This document shows positions 48,381-56,022 of a stretch of DNA of 64,000 bases, in pieces. The stretch lies in the NCBI RefSeq assembly GCF_026008495.1, contig NZ_BQUN01000013.1, forward strand, positions 1 through 64,000, in the 5' to 3' direction. The DNA is from Streptomyces sp. A012304. Its GTDB lineage: Bacteria; Actinomycetota; Actinomycetes; Streptomycetales; Streptomycetaceae. The stretch's first letter is position 1, and the number at the start of each line of letters is the position of its first letter. Under the pieces are notes generated by a model. That model had not been told where the DNA came from and did no database searches. It saw only the letters and a list, made by a program, of their open reading frames with translations. Position numbers and translations under genes: made by a program.

Positions 48381-49634
48381 GTGAGCGAGAGCAGTGCGGA
48401 GGCAGTGGCGAGTGCCGCCTCGGCGGCCGTCGCCGCCTCCGCCTCGGGGGCGGCTGGAGGCTGGCGCCGGGCGACCGGTATCGCCGGCGCCGCGATAGGC
48501 GTGCTCGCCGCGGGCGCCGCGGCCGGGGTCGCCCTGGAGCGGATGACCGTGGGCCGCGGCATGCGGGCGAAGGCCCGGCTCGCCCTCGACGCGGCAGGGC
48601 CGTACGGCGCGCTGCGCGGCACCCCCGGCAGGGCACCCGCCGACGACGGCACCGAGCTGTACTACGAGGTCGACGACGTCGAGCCGGAAGGCGGCCCGGC
48701 ACCCCGCCGACGGCGGCTCTTCGGCCGCAAGGCACCCCTGCCCGTCACCGTCGTCTTCAGCCACGGCTACTGCCTCAGCCAGGACTCCTGGCACTTCCAG
48801 CGGGCGGCCCTGCGGGGCGTCGTACGGACCGTGCACTGGGATCAGCGCAGCCACGGGCGGTCGGCGCGCGGGGCCGCCCAGCTGCGGGACGAGACGCCGG
48901 TCACCATCGACCAGCTCGGGCGCGATCTGAAGGCCGTCATCGACGCGGCCGCGCCCGAGGGGCCGATCGTGCTGGTCGGTCACTCGATGGGCGGCATGAC
49001 GGTGATGGCGCTGGCCGCGCAGTACCCCGAGCTGATCCGCGAGCGGGTCGTCGCCACCGCGTTCGTCGGTACGTCGTCCGGGCGGCTCGGGGAGGTCAAC
49101 TTCGGGCTGCCGGTCGCGGGCGTCAACGCGGTGCGGCGGGTGCTGCCGGGCGTGCTGAAGGCGCTGGGGCAGCGGGCGGAGCTGGTGGAGAAGGGGCGGC
49201 GGGCCACCGCCGATCTGTTCGCCGGGATCATCAAGCGGTACTCGTTCGCGTCCCGGGACGTCGACCCGGCGGTCGCCCGGTTCGCGGAGCGGATGATCGA
49301 GGGCACGCCCATCGACGTGGTCGCCGAGTTCTACCCGGCCTTCACCGACCACGACAAGACCGAGGCGCTCGCCTGCTTCCAGGACATGCCGGTGCTGGTG
49401 CTGGCCGGGATCGGTGACCTGGTCACGCCCAGTGAGCACAGCGAGGCCATCGCGGACCTGCTGCCCGAGGCCGAGCTGGTGCTCGTGCCGGACGCCGGGC
49501 ACCTGGTGATGCTCGAACACCCGGAAGTGGTCACCGACCGCCTCGCTGACCTGCTCACCCGCGCGGGTGCCGTGCCCGCAGGGGCTACGGTGGGTGGTTA
49601 TGGAAGCACCAGCAGCACCGCACAACCCGGCTGA
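48381..49634 (+). CDS. Membrane-anchored alpha/beta hydrolase
   Basis: A 417-residue protein. An N-terminal Ala-rich helix (about 25-55, GIAGAAIGVLAAGAAAGVAL) may anchor it. The hydrolase fold follows with oxyanion motif VVFSHGYCLSQDSW, nucleophile elbow GHSMGGMT and catalytic His in DAGHLVMLEH. A lid-like insert lies around 240-320. A GTG at 48381 has AAGAGGAGCGG upstream. The substrate is unknown. Its last 35 nt overlap tsaE. Confidence 0.85.
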   Translation: MSESSAEAVASAASAAVAASASGAAGGWRRATGIAGAAIGVLAAGAAAGVALERMTVGRGMRAKARLALDAAGPYGALRGTPGRAPADDGTELYYEVDDVEPEGGPAPRRRRLFGRKAPLPVTVVFSHGYCLSQDSWHFQRAALRGVVRTVHWDQRSHGRSARGAAQLRDETPVTIDQLGRDLKAVIDAAAPEGPIVLVGHSMGGMTVMALAAQYPELIRERVVATAFVGTSSGRLGEVNFGLPVAGVNAVRRVLPGVLKALGQRAELVEKGRRATADLFAGIIKRYSFASRDVDPAVARFAERMIEGTPIDVVAEFYPAFTDHDKTEALACFQDMPVLVLAGIGDLVTPSEHSEAIADLLPEAELVLVPDAGHLVMLEHPEVVTDRLADLLTRAGAVPAGATVGGYGSTSSTAQPG

Positions 49635-50112
49635 GACCGAGCTGATCGTCAACTCCCCCGAACAGATGCGGGAGTTGGGCCGCCGCCTGGCCAAGCTGCT
49701 GCGCGCCGGCGACCTCGTGATGCTCAGCGGGGAGCTCGGCGCGGGCAAGACGACGCTGACTCGTGGGCTCGGTGAGGGGCTCGGGGTCCGGGGGGCCGTC
49801 ACCTCCCCGACCTTCGTGATCGCCCGCGTCCATCCGTCCCTGGGGGACGGTCCGCCGCTCGTCCACGTCGACGCCTACCGGCTCGGCGGCGGGCTCGACG
49901 AGATGGAGGACCTCGACCTCGATGTGTCGCTGCCCGAGTCGGTGGTCGTCGTGGAGTGGGGCGAGGGCAAGGTCGAGGAGCTGGCCGACGAGCGGCTCCA
50001 GGTCAGGATCCACCGGGCGGTCGGGGACACGACGGACGAGGTGCGGCAGGTGACCGTCACCGGTCTGGGGGAACGGTGGGCGTCGGTGGATCTGGGCGTG
50101 CTGGTGGCCTGA
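49600..50112 (+). CDS. tsaE: tRNA t6A synthesis ATPase TsaE
   Basis: A 170-residue ATPase that helps TsaB-TsaD make t6A37. Walker A GELGAGKTTLTRGLGEGLG (about 44-62), TSPTFVIARVH and VVVVEWGEG are conserved. The ATG at 49600 lies inside the hydrolase gene in another frame. TACGGT lies 8 nt upstream without a ribosome site, so it may have its own leaderless transcript. Confidence 0.93.
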   Translation: MEAPAAPHNPAETELIVNSPEQMRELGRRLAKLLRAGDLVMLSGELGAGKTTLTRGLGEGLGVRGAVTSPTFVIARVHPSLGDGPPLVHVDAYRLGGGLDEMEDLDLDVSLPESVVVVEWGEGKVEELADERLQVRIHRAVGDTTDEVRQVTVTGLGERWASVDLGVLVA

Positions 50113-50203
50113 GGGCCGGATGGGCATCGGATGAAGGTTCCGACAAGACGTCGGCAAGATGTTGCGTTCGGTGTCTCGCGCGTGGTCACATGGTATCCAG
50201 TCT

Positions 50204-50225
50204 GTAGTTAGGTGTACCTAACTAC
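50204..50225. promoter_or_regulatory. 22-bp near-perfect palindrome (operator candidate)
   Basis: Arms GTAGTTAGGT (50204-50213) and ACCTAACTAC (50216-50225) pair perfectly around a central GT. The region is AT-rich in context and lies 28 nt before the small gene at 50253, where a transcript would begin (TATCCA at 50193-50198 may be the -10). The half-site TTAGGT recalls DtxR/IdeR iron boxes but the spacing is 5 bp too short. Confidence 0.7.
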
Positions 50226-50252
50226 GCCCGCCCCGGTCCTCAGGAGGCGTCC

Positions 50253-50438
50253 ATGTCGGCCACCGAGCCCAAGGTCGAGGTCCAGCCGCGGCCGTTCGTA
50301 CTCGCCGGGGTGTCCATGCGTGACCTGCTGGCGTCCTGCGCGGCGGCGGACGCCGTGTCCCGGCCGCCGCGTGCGCCGGAGTCGCCGGCGGCGGTGGAGC
50401 AGCGGGTACGGCGTCGGCGGCACCGGGAAGCCGCGTAG
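50253..50438 (+). CDS. Small conserved-looking hypothetical protein
   Basis: A 61-residue basic protein with no recognised domain. The N-terminal half (VQPRPFVLAGVSMRDLLASC) could be an amphipathic helix; the C-terminus is Arg-rich (VRRRRHREAA). An AGGAGG site 6 nt upstream of ATG and codon bias support it as a real gene. It lies alone between tsaE and the convergent L,D-transpeptidase-like gene, just downstream of a 22-bp palindrome. Confidence 0.7.
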   Translation: MSATEPKVEVQPRPFVLAGVSMRDLLASCAAADAVSRPPRAPESPAAVEQRVRRRRHREAA

Positions 50439-50679
50439 CGCGTAGGCCGCGCGGCCGGTGTCGGAGGCGTTGGGGTTGGGCGCGTGGCCCGGTGGGCGGG
50501 GTCGGTGCTGGGGGCTTGGTCGCGCGGCCCGGCGCTGACGGGGTGCCGCCCGCGCCCACCCGTGCCGCCCTGGGCGGCACGTATGCCCGCGGCTTGCGGA
50601 TACGCGTGGCCGTGGGTCGGCGGCGGGCGTGCTCGCGGGTTGCGGATGTGCGTGCTCGCGGCTTGCGGATGGCTGGGGG
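50439..50679. other. Intergenic stretch with stem and short repeats
   Basis: There is no gene here. CGTGCCGC (50561-50568) pairs with GCGGCACG (50574-50581), a possible bidirectional terminator. A degenerate GCGG(C/G)TTGCGGAT motif recurs three times (about 50590, 50636, 50660). Confidence 0.5.
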
Positions 50680-51228
50680 TCAGGGGGTTACCACGACGCG
50701 TTGGCCGATGGTGGCGAAGGTCCACATCGCGGCGCCGTCGGGGCGGGATTCGCGAATGCCGCCGGTGCGCGGCTTCGGGGTCGTGGGCCGGGTCGTGCCG
50801 TCCACCGCCGCGCTGAAGCCGATGGCCACGCCGTCCACGTCGGTGAAGCGCACCACGTGCTCCACGGGCGTGCCGTCGGTGCCGATGACGGAGCTGGAGC
50901 GGGACGTGACGGCGTAGCTGCCCGGCGTGGGGTCGACGCTGCCGGGGGTGACCGCGAACGTCCGCTGCACCTTGCCGCTGTCACCCACCAGCCACACCCG
51001 GTCGGCCCCCACCGAGTACACGACCCGCCGGCCCGAGCCGGAGCCCGCCGGCGGGGCGACGGACCGCGCCTGGTCCCGGGAAACCTGCTGCCCGGCCGGG
51101 GACGCCTGGGCCCGCGCCCGGCTGAAGCCCTCGGGTGCCTTCGCCGACGCCTGGAAGGCCAGGTACGCGACCGCCGTGAGGGCCCCCGCGGTGAGCCCGG
51201 CCACCATCATCGAGCTGCTGCCTGCCAC
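50680..51228 (-). CDS. L,D-transpeptidase-like protein lacking catalytic residues
   Basis: A 182-residue protein. An N-terminal hydrophobic segment (about 5-25) is a signal anchor, then a Ser/Gly/Pro linker. Residues about 68-182 follow the YkuD domain: VVYSVGADRVWLVGDSGKVQRTFAV, TPGSYAV, then a final TGGIRES-WTFATIGQRVVV. In active enzymes the last block is S-x-G-C-(I/V)-R; here it is RTGGIRES with Gly157 at the Cys position, and no HG motif is present. It is probably a pseudoenzyme binding peptidoglycan. GTG start after AAAGGTGGG. Confidence 0.7.
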   Translation of the reverse strand: MAGSSSMMVAGLTAGALTAVAYLAFQASAKAPEGFSRARAQASPAGQQVSRDQARSVAPPAGSGSGRRVVYSVGADRVWLVGDSGKVQRTFAVTPGSVDPTPGSYAVTSRSSSVIGTDGTPVEHVVRFTDVDGVAIGFSAAVDGTTRPTTPKPRTGGIRESRPDGAAMWTFATIGQRVVVTP

Positions 51229-51381
51229 CGGCGCCCACCTTTTCGTCCCATTTACGTGCGTTACGTCCGTTTCGCGGTGACGTTAGCAGTCGGCGGTGCG
51301 TCGGCCGGGGCGGCCGGGCGGGGAGGTCGGCCGTGTCGGGTCACCGCCGCCGCGGGCGTCCGGCATCCGGTCGGGGAGCCG

Positions 51382-51387
51382 TAGGCT
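51382..51387 (+). promoter_or_regulatory. -10 box of leaderless tsaB transcript
   Basis: TAGGCT lies 6 nt before the tsaB GTG with no ribosome site. Confidence 0.55.
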
Positions 51388-51393
51388 GTTGGC

Positions 51394-52050
51394 GTGCTCT
51401 TGCTCGCTCTGGATACCGCCACCCCCGCCGTCACCGTCGCGCTGCACGACGGCACGGACGTCATCGCCTCCTCGAGCCAGGTGGACGCGCGCCGGCACGG
51501 TGAGCTGCTGCTGCCCGCCGTCGACCGTCTCCTCGCCGAGGCGGGGCAGGGACTCGACGCCGTCACCGGGATCGTCGTGGGCATCGGCCCCGGCCCCTAC
51601 ACCGGGTTGCGCGTCGGCCTGATGACCGCCGACACCTTCTCCCTCGCGCTCGGCGTCCCGGTGCACGGCCTGTGCACCCTCGACGGCCTCGCGTACGCCG
51701 CCGACATCGACAGCGGCCCCTTCGTCGTGGCGACCGACGCCCGCCGCAAGGAGGTCTACTGGGCGCGTTACGCCGACTCCCGCACCCGGGTCACCGACCC
51801 GGCCGTGGACCGTCCGGCGGACATCGCCGACCGGGTCGCCGGACTGCCGGCCGTCGGCGCGGGCGCGCTGCTCTACCCCGACACCTTCCCGAACGTGCAC
51901 GAGCCGGAGCACGTCTCCGCCGCCGCCCTCGCCCGTCTGGCCGTCGAGAAGCTGGCGGCGGGCGAGGAACTGCCGGCCCCGCGCCCGCTGTACCTGCGCC
52001 GGCCGGACGCCCAGGTCCCCAAGAACTACAAGGTGGTCACCCCCAAGTGA
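51394..52050 (+). CDS. tsaB: tRNA t6A synthesis protein TsaB
   Basis: A 218-residue inactive TsaD paralogue that holds TsaD in the t6A complex. LLALDTATPAVTVALHDG and GIGPGPYTGLRVGLMTAD are conserved ASKHA blocks. Its stop overlaps the rimI GTG start (GTGA), so tsaB-rimI-tsaD-small gene form one coupled operon. Confidence 0.94.
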   Translation: MLLLALDTATPAVTVALHDGTDVIASSSQVDARRHGELLLPAVDRLLAEAGQGLDAVTGIVVGIGPGPYTGLRVGLMTADTFSLALGVPVHGLCTLDGLAYAADIDSGPFVVATDARRKEVYWARYADSRTRVTDPAVDRPADIADRVAGLPAVGAGALLYPDTFPNVHEPEHVSAAALARLAVEKLAAGEELPAPRPLYLRRPDAQVPKNYKVVTPK

Positions 52051-52568
52051 CCGATCCCGACGTTCCCGCGCCCGACGTTCCCGCGCTGCGCGAGATGCGC
52101 TGGTGGGACATCGATCCCGTCCTGGAACTGGAGAAGGGCCTCTTCCCCGAGGACGCCTGGTCGCGCGGCATGTTCTGGTCCGAGCTGGCGCACTCCCGCG
52201 GCCCCGAGGCCACCCGCCGTTATGTGGTCGCCGAGCGGGCCGGGCGGGTGGTCGGCTACGCGGGCCTGGCCTCCTCCGGCGACGTCGCCGACATCCAGAC
52301 GATCGCCGTCGCACGTGACCACTGGGGCACCGGCCTCGGTGGCCGGCTGCTCACCGAGCTGCTGCACGCGGCGAGCACCTTCGAGTGCGCCGAGGTCATG
52401 CTGGAGTGCCGGGTCGACAACGTCCGCGCCCAGAAGCTCTACGAACGGTTCGGCTTCGAGCCCATCGGCTTCCGGCGCGGCTACTACCAGCCGGGCAACG
52501 TCGACGCGCTCGTGATGCGCCTGACCGACCCCGCAACCTCCGTACAAGGAACCGAGAACAATGGCTGA
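52047..52568 (+). CDS. rimI: Ribosomal protein S18-alanine N-acetyltransferase
   Basis: A 173-residue GNAT enzyme. The acetyl-CoA-binding stretch is [18 protein letters not shown], with ADIQTIAV and the end [17 protein letters not shown] typical of RimI. GTG start at 52047 overlaps the tsaB stop; its 3' end overlaps tsaD by 8 nt. The location next to tsaB/tsaD supports RimI over other GNATs. Confidence 0.9.
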   Translation: MTDPDVPAPDVPALREMRWWDIDPVLELEKGLFPEDAWSRGMFWSELAHSRGPEATRRYVVAERAGRVVGYAGLASSGDVADIQTIAVARDHWGTGLGGRLLTELLHAASTFECAEVMLECRVDNVRAQKLYERFGFEPIGFRRGYYQPGNVDALVMRLTDPATSVQGTENNG

Positions 52569-53664
52569 CGAACCCCTGGTCCTGGGGATCGAGACCTCCT
52601 GCGACGAGACCGGCGTCGGCATCGTCCGCGGTACCACCCTGCTGGCGGACGCCGTCGCCTCCAGCGTCGACGAGCACGCCCGCTTCGGCGGGGTCGTGCC
52701 GGAGGTCGCCTCCCGGGCACATCTGGAGGCGATGGTCCCGACCATCGACCGGGCGATGAAAGAGGCGGGTGTCTCCGCCAAGGACCTCGACGGCATCGCC
52801 GTCACCGCGGGGCCCGGCCTCGCGGGAGCCCTGCTCGTCGGCGTCTCGGCCGCCAAGGCGTACGCCTACGCGCTGGGCAAGCCGCTGTACGGCGTGAACC
52901 ACCTCGCCTCCCACATCTGCGTGGACCAGCTGGAGCACGGCCCGCTGCCGGAGCCGACGATGGCGCTGCTGGTGTCCGGCGGCCACTCCTCCCTGCTGCT
53001 CTCCTCGGACATCACCTCCGACGTCCGCCCCATGGGCGCCACCATCGACGACGCGGCGGGCGAGGCCTTCGACAAGATCGCCCGCGTGCTGAACCTCGGC
53101 TTCCCCGGCGGCCCCGTCATCGACCGGTACGCCCGCGAGGGCGACCCTGAGGCGATCGCCTTCCCGCGCGGTCTGACCGGCCCGCGCGACCCGGCGTACG
53201 ACTTCTCCTTCTCCGGGCTGAAGACGGCCGTGGCCCGCTGGATCGAGGCCAAGCGGGCGGCGGGCGAGGAGGTCCCGGTGCGGGACGTGGCGGCCTCCTT
53301 CCAGGAGGCGGTCGTCGACGTCCTCACCCGCAAGGCCGTACGGGCCTGCAAGGACGAGGGCGTCGACCATCTGATGATCGGCGGCGGGGTGGCCGCCAAC
53401 TCCCGGCTGCGGGCGCTGGCCCAGGAGCGCTGCGAACGGGCCGGCATCCGGCTGCGCGTCCCGCGCCCCAAGCTGTGCACGGACAACGGCGCGATGGTCG
53501 CGGCCCTGGGCGCGGAGATGGTCGCCCGGGGGCGGGCCGCGTCCAGCTGGGACCTGTCGGCGGACTCCTCCCTGCCGGTGACGGACCCGCACGTTCCGGG
53601 ACCCGGCCCTGACCACGGCCACGATCATGTGCACGAGGTCAGCAAGGAGAACCTGTACTCGTGA
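52561..53664 (+). CDS. tsaD: tRNA N6-threonylcarbamoyltransferase TsaD
   Basis: A 367-residue catalytic subunit for t6A37. [15 protein letters not shown], the iron-binding HLASH (within [11 protein letters not shown]) and [25 protein letters not shown] are diagnostic. C-terminus has a His-rich tail ([10 protein letters not shown]) that may bind metal. Overlaps the next small gene by 4 nt. Confidence 0.96.
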   Translation: MADEPLVLGIETSCDETGVGIVRGTTLLADAVASSVDEHARFGGVVPEVASRAHLEAMVPTIDRAMKEAGVSAKDLDGIAVTAGPGLAGALLVGVSAAKAYAYALGKPLYGVNHLASHICVDQLEHGPLPEPTMALLVSGGHSSLLLSSDITSDVRPMGATIDDAAGEAFDKIARVLNLGFPGGPVIDRYAREGDPEAIAFPRGLTGPRDPAYDFSFSGLKTAVARWIEAKRAAGEEVPVRDVAASFQEAVVDVLTRKAVRACKDEGVDHLMIGGGVAANSRLRALAQERCERAGIRLRVPRPKLCTDNGAMVAALGAEMVARGRAASSWDLSADSSLPVTDPHVPGPGPDHGHDHVHEVSKENLYS

Positions 53665-53921
53665 CGGTCGCGCTGATGTGGGAGGCCCGGGCGGCCGAGG
53701 GCCGGGGCGGGGAGCTGCTGGCGTGGGTGCGCGGGCAGCGCCTCGCCCGTGAGCCGCTGCGCCGGGAGGTCCTGCGCGCCCCGCAGGACCGCGTGCTCGT
53801 CATCACCTGGTGGGACGCCGAGTACGACGCGGAACTCCCCGAACTTCCCGAGCCGGAAGGCGCGTTGGTGACCCGGGCGGTGCATCGGTGGCGGTTCGAG
53901 TCGGTGGGGGACGAGGTCTGA
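53661..53921 (+). CDS. Small hypothetical protein coupled to tsaD
   Basis: An 86-residue protein. [25 protein letters not shown] and [13 protein letters not shown] suggest an alpha-beta strand-helix arrangement like small dimeric alpha/beta-barrel (ABM-type) proteins, but no catalytic residues identify it. A GTG start overlaps the tsaD stop (GTGA). Function unknown. Confidence 0.75.
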   Translation: MTVALMWEARAAEGRGGELLAWVRGQRLAREPLRREVLRAPQDRVLVITWWDAEYDAELPELPEPEGALVTRAVHRWRFESVGDEV

Positions 53922-53982
53922 CCGACGGCGGATTCACCGAACCGCCTGGACAACTCCGTGATCGTCCCGTCACTCTGAGTGG

Positions 53983-54816
53983 GTGACGGTCGACATCGAG
54001 ACGGGCGGCGAGCCCGAGTCCTCGGACAGCATGAGGACCTTCGGCGGCTTTGTGCAGGGGCTGCGGGAGCATGCCGGGCTGAGCCGGGAGGAGTTCGGCT
54101 CGCTGGTTCATCTCTCCAAGCACTCCGTGGCCTCGATCGAGCTGGGCCGACGTCTCGCCGATGAGCGGTTCGTGGAACTCGCCGAGAGCGCCCTGGGCAA
54201 CACCGGCGCCTTGCGGAAGGCGTTCACGAACGTGGCGCGGCAGCAGGGATTCGCGGCATGGTTCCGGATGTGGGCGCGGCTGGAGCGGGAGGCGGTCGTG
54301 CTGGACACGTACGAGTGCCGGTTGGTGCCTGGGTTGTTGCAGACGCCCGGATACGTAAGGGCCTTGTACGACAACGAGGTTCCGCCGTTGTCCGACGAGA
54401 AGATGGACGGGCATCTCGCGGCGCGACTCGAACGGCAGCGCCTGCTGCGCGAGCGTCCCACCACGCAGTTCAGCTTCATCGTGGAGGAGGTGGTGTTGCG
54501 GCGGCGGATCGGCGGTGAGGAGGTGGTGAGGGAGCAGTACGACCACATCCTGGAAGCGACGGCTCCCCGCAACATCACCTTCCAGATCATGCCGTTGGAG
54601 GCCGCGCGGCACGCCTGCCTCGCGGGGCCGTTGCAGTTGTTGGTGACTCCGGGAGGCAACCGCTACGCGTACTGCGAGGGTCAGGAGAACGGGAGGATGA
54701 TCAACGACCAGAAGGAGGTGATCCGCTTCCAGCAGCGCTATGCCACACTGCGCTCGCAGGCCCTCACTCCCGAGGACTCCGTGAGCCTGTTGAAGCGATT
54801 GCGAGGAGCCCTATGA
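53983..54816 (+). CDS. XRE regulator with DUF5753 domain
   Basis: A 277-residue protein. The HTH (about 18-70) includes LREHAGLSREEFGSLVHLSKHSVASIELG, and the DUF5753 domain (about 95-270) includes LVPGLLQTPGYVRAL and NITFQIMPLEAARHA. A GTG at 53983 has CACTCT 6 nt upstream and TGGACA at 53947, a possible leaderless promoter. Paired with a DUF397 gene by ATGA overlap, as in WhiJ/Scr1-Scr2 type pairs, some of which act as toxin-antitoxin-like developmental switches. TTG leucine and A/T-ending codons are commoner than in neighbours, hinting at later acquisition. Confidence 0.92.
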   Translation: MTVDIETGGEPESSDSMRTFGGFVQGLREHAGLSREEFGSLVHLSKHSVASIELGRRLADERFVELAESALGNTGALRKAFTNVARQQGFAAWFRMWARLEREAVVLDTYECRLVPGLLQTPGYVRALYDNEVPPLSDEKMDGHLAARLERQRLLRERPTTQFSFIVEEVVLRRRIGGEEVVREQYDHILEATAPRNITFQIMPLEAARHACLAGPLQLLVTPGGNRYAYCEGQENGRMINDQKEVIRFQQRYATLRSQALTPEDSVSLLKRLRGAL

Positions 54817-55073
54817 ACGCCACCGCCCAACTCGCCTGGTTCAAGAGCAGTTACAGCAGCGCTCAGGGTGACAGTTGCGTCGAAATAGCCGTCACCTGGC
54901 GTAAGTCCTCCTACAGCAGCGATCAAGGCGACGACTGCGTCGAAGTCGCCCGAACCCCCGCCACCATCCACATCCGCGACTCCAAGGACCCCGCCCGTCC
55001 TCATCTCACCCTCGCCCCCGCCGCCTGGGCGGCCTTCCTCACTGGGGAGAGGACAGCGTCCACGCCGACGTGA
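54813..55073 (+). CDS. DUF397 protein with duplicated motif
   Basis: An 86-residue partner of the upstream DUF5753 regulator. Two near-identical DUF397 starts occur in tandem: WFKSSYSSAQGDSCVEIA (about 10-27) and WRKSSYSSDQGDDCVEVA (about 30-47), followed by the usual IRDSKDP and AWAAFL end. Typical DUF397 proteins have one copy. Its last 35 nt overlap the convergent DUF3592-like gene. Confidence 0.9.
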   Translation: MNATAQLAWFKSSYSSAQGDSCVEIAVTWRKSSYSSDQGDDCVEVARTPATIHIRDSKDPARPHLTLAPAAWAAFLTGERTASTPT

Positions 55074-56022
55074 TCAGCGTCGCCCCGCTCAGCGCGAAGG
55101 CCACCGCTCCGATCAGGGTCGCGCCGAAGGCGAGGCCCGTCGCCAGGCCGAGGACGGCGCCGGTCGTGGCGAAGAAGGCGCCCCGGTGCCACCAGAGGCC
55201 GGCGGGGCGGACGACCGTGCCGGCCGGGAGGACGAAGGCGTCCCGCAGGTCGTCGCGGACGGCCTCGTGGTCGTCGAACCGCACGTTCACCGGGGGCCCC
55301 TCGCGCAGGCGGCCGAGGGGGACGAGACGGGTCCCGTCCGGCAGGGTCACGACGGCGGGACCGCGGCCGGGGCCCGCGTGGTGCGCGGTGACCGGGACGG
55401 GGCCGGTGACGTCGTCCAGCGCCGGGTGCCACATGACGCGCTGCCAGCGCGTACCGGCCCGGGCGCCGGCCTCGGTCGCGGACGGTTCCAGCCTCAGCCA
55501 CGTCGTCATCGGCTCCCGCCATCGCGCCGGACGCCGGCCCAGGTGCACGGAGGCCGTCATGGGCCGGCCCGGTCTCCGCGCCGTACGCACAAAGCGCAGG
55601 CCGCGCAGGGCCCAGACGCCGGTCAGGAGCAGGGCCACGGCGGCGCCCAGGGCGATGGGGACGAGGAAATCGTCCTCGGCGGCGGTCTCGTCCGAGTCGG
55701 CCGGGAAGCCCCGCGGGTCGGCGGAGCCGGGGTCGTAGGCGACGGGGAAAGGGCGGTCCTCGGCGTAGCGGTCGACGTCGTAGACGCCGAAGCGCTGCAC
55801 GTGTTCGCGGCCCGCGCCGTCCCTCCAGCGCACGCGGATGTCCCCCTCGTCGCCGATGCGGTCCTCGACGACCACGCCGACGGCCGTCGCCGTGGCCCGG
55901 TCGCGGGCGTCGAGGTAACGCTCGGCGTGGAAGCCGAGCCAGGCGGCGAAGAGGGCGTAGCCGATCAGGGCGACGGCCACGCCGAGGAGTCCGACGCGCA
56001 GGGCCGGTCCCGGGCGTCTCAT
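55039..56022 (-). CDS. DUF3592-like membrane protein
   Basis: A 327-residue protein. An N-terminal membrane helix (about 8-30), an extracytoplasmic segment with RDRATATAVGVVVEDR and PVAYDPGSADPRGF (a DUF3592-like pattern), a second helix (about 120-145) and two C-terminal helices (about 275-320). The ATG at 56022 has GAAGGAGC upstream and overlaps the stop of the M48 gene, so it is the second gene of a leftward pair. Confidence 0.75.
   Translation of the reverse strand: MRRPGPALRVGLLGVAVALIGYALFAAWLGFHAERYLDARDRATATAVGVVVEDRIGDEGDIRVRWRDGAGREHVQRFGVYDVDRYAEDRPFPVAYDPGSADPRGFPADSDETAAEDDFLVPIALGAAVALLLTGVWALRGLRFVRTARRPGRPMTASVHLGRRPARWREPMTTWLRLEPSATEAGARAGTRWQRVMWHPALDDVTGPVPVTAHHAGPGRGPAVVTLPDGTRLVPLGRLREGPPVNVRFDDHEAVRDDLRDAFVLPAGTVVRPAGLWWHRGAFFATTGAVLGLATGLAFGATLIGAVAFALSGATLITSAWTLSSPQ

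Noticed and set aside
50204..50225. Classical DtxR/IdeR iron box
   Set aside because: TTAGGT half-sites are present but the 2-nt spacer is not the 7-nt spacer of iron boxes; kept only as a generic operator candidate.
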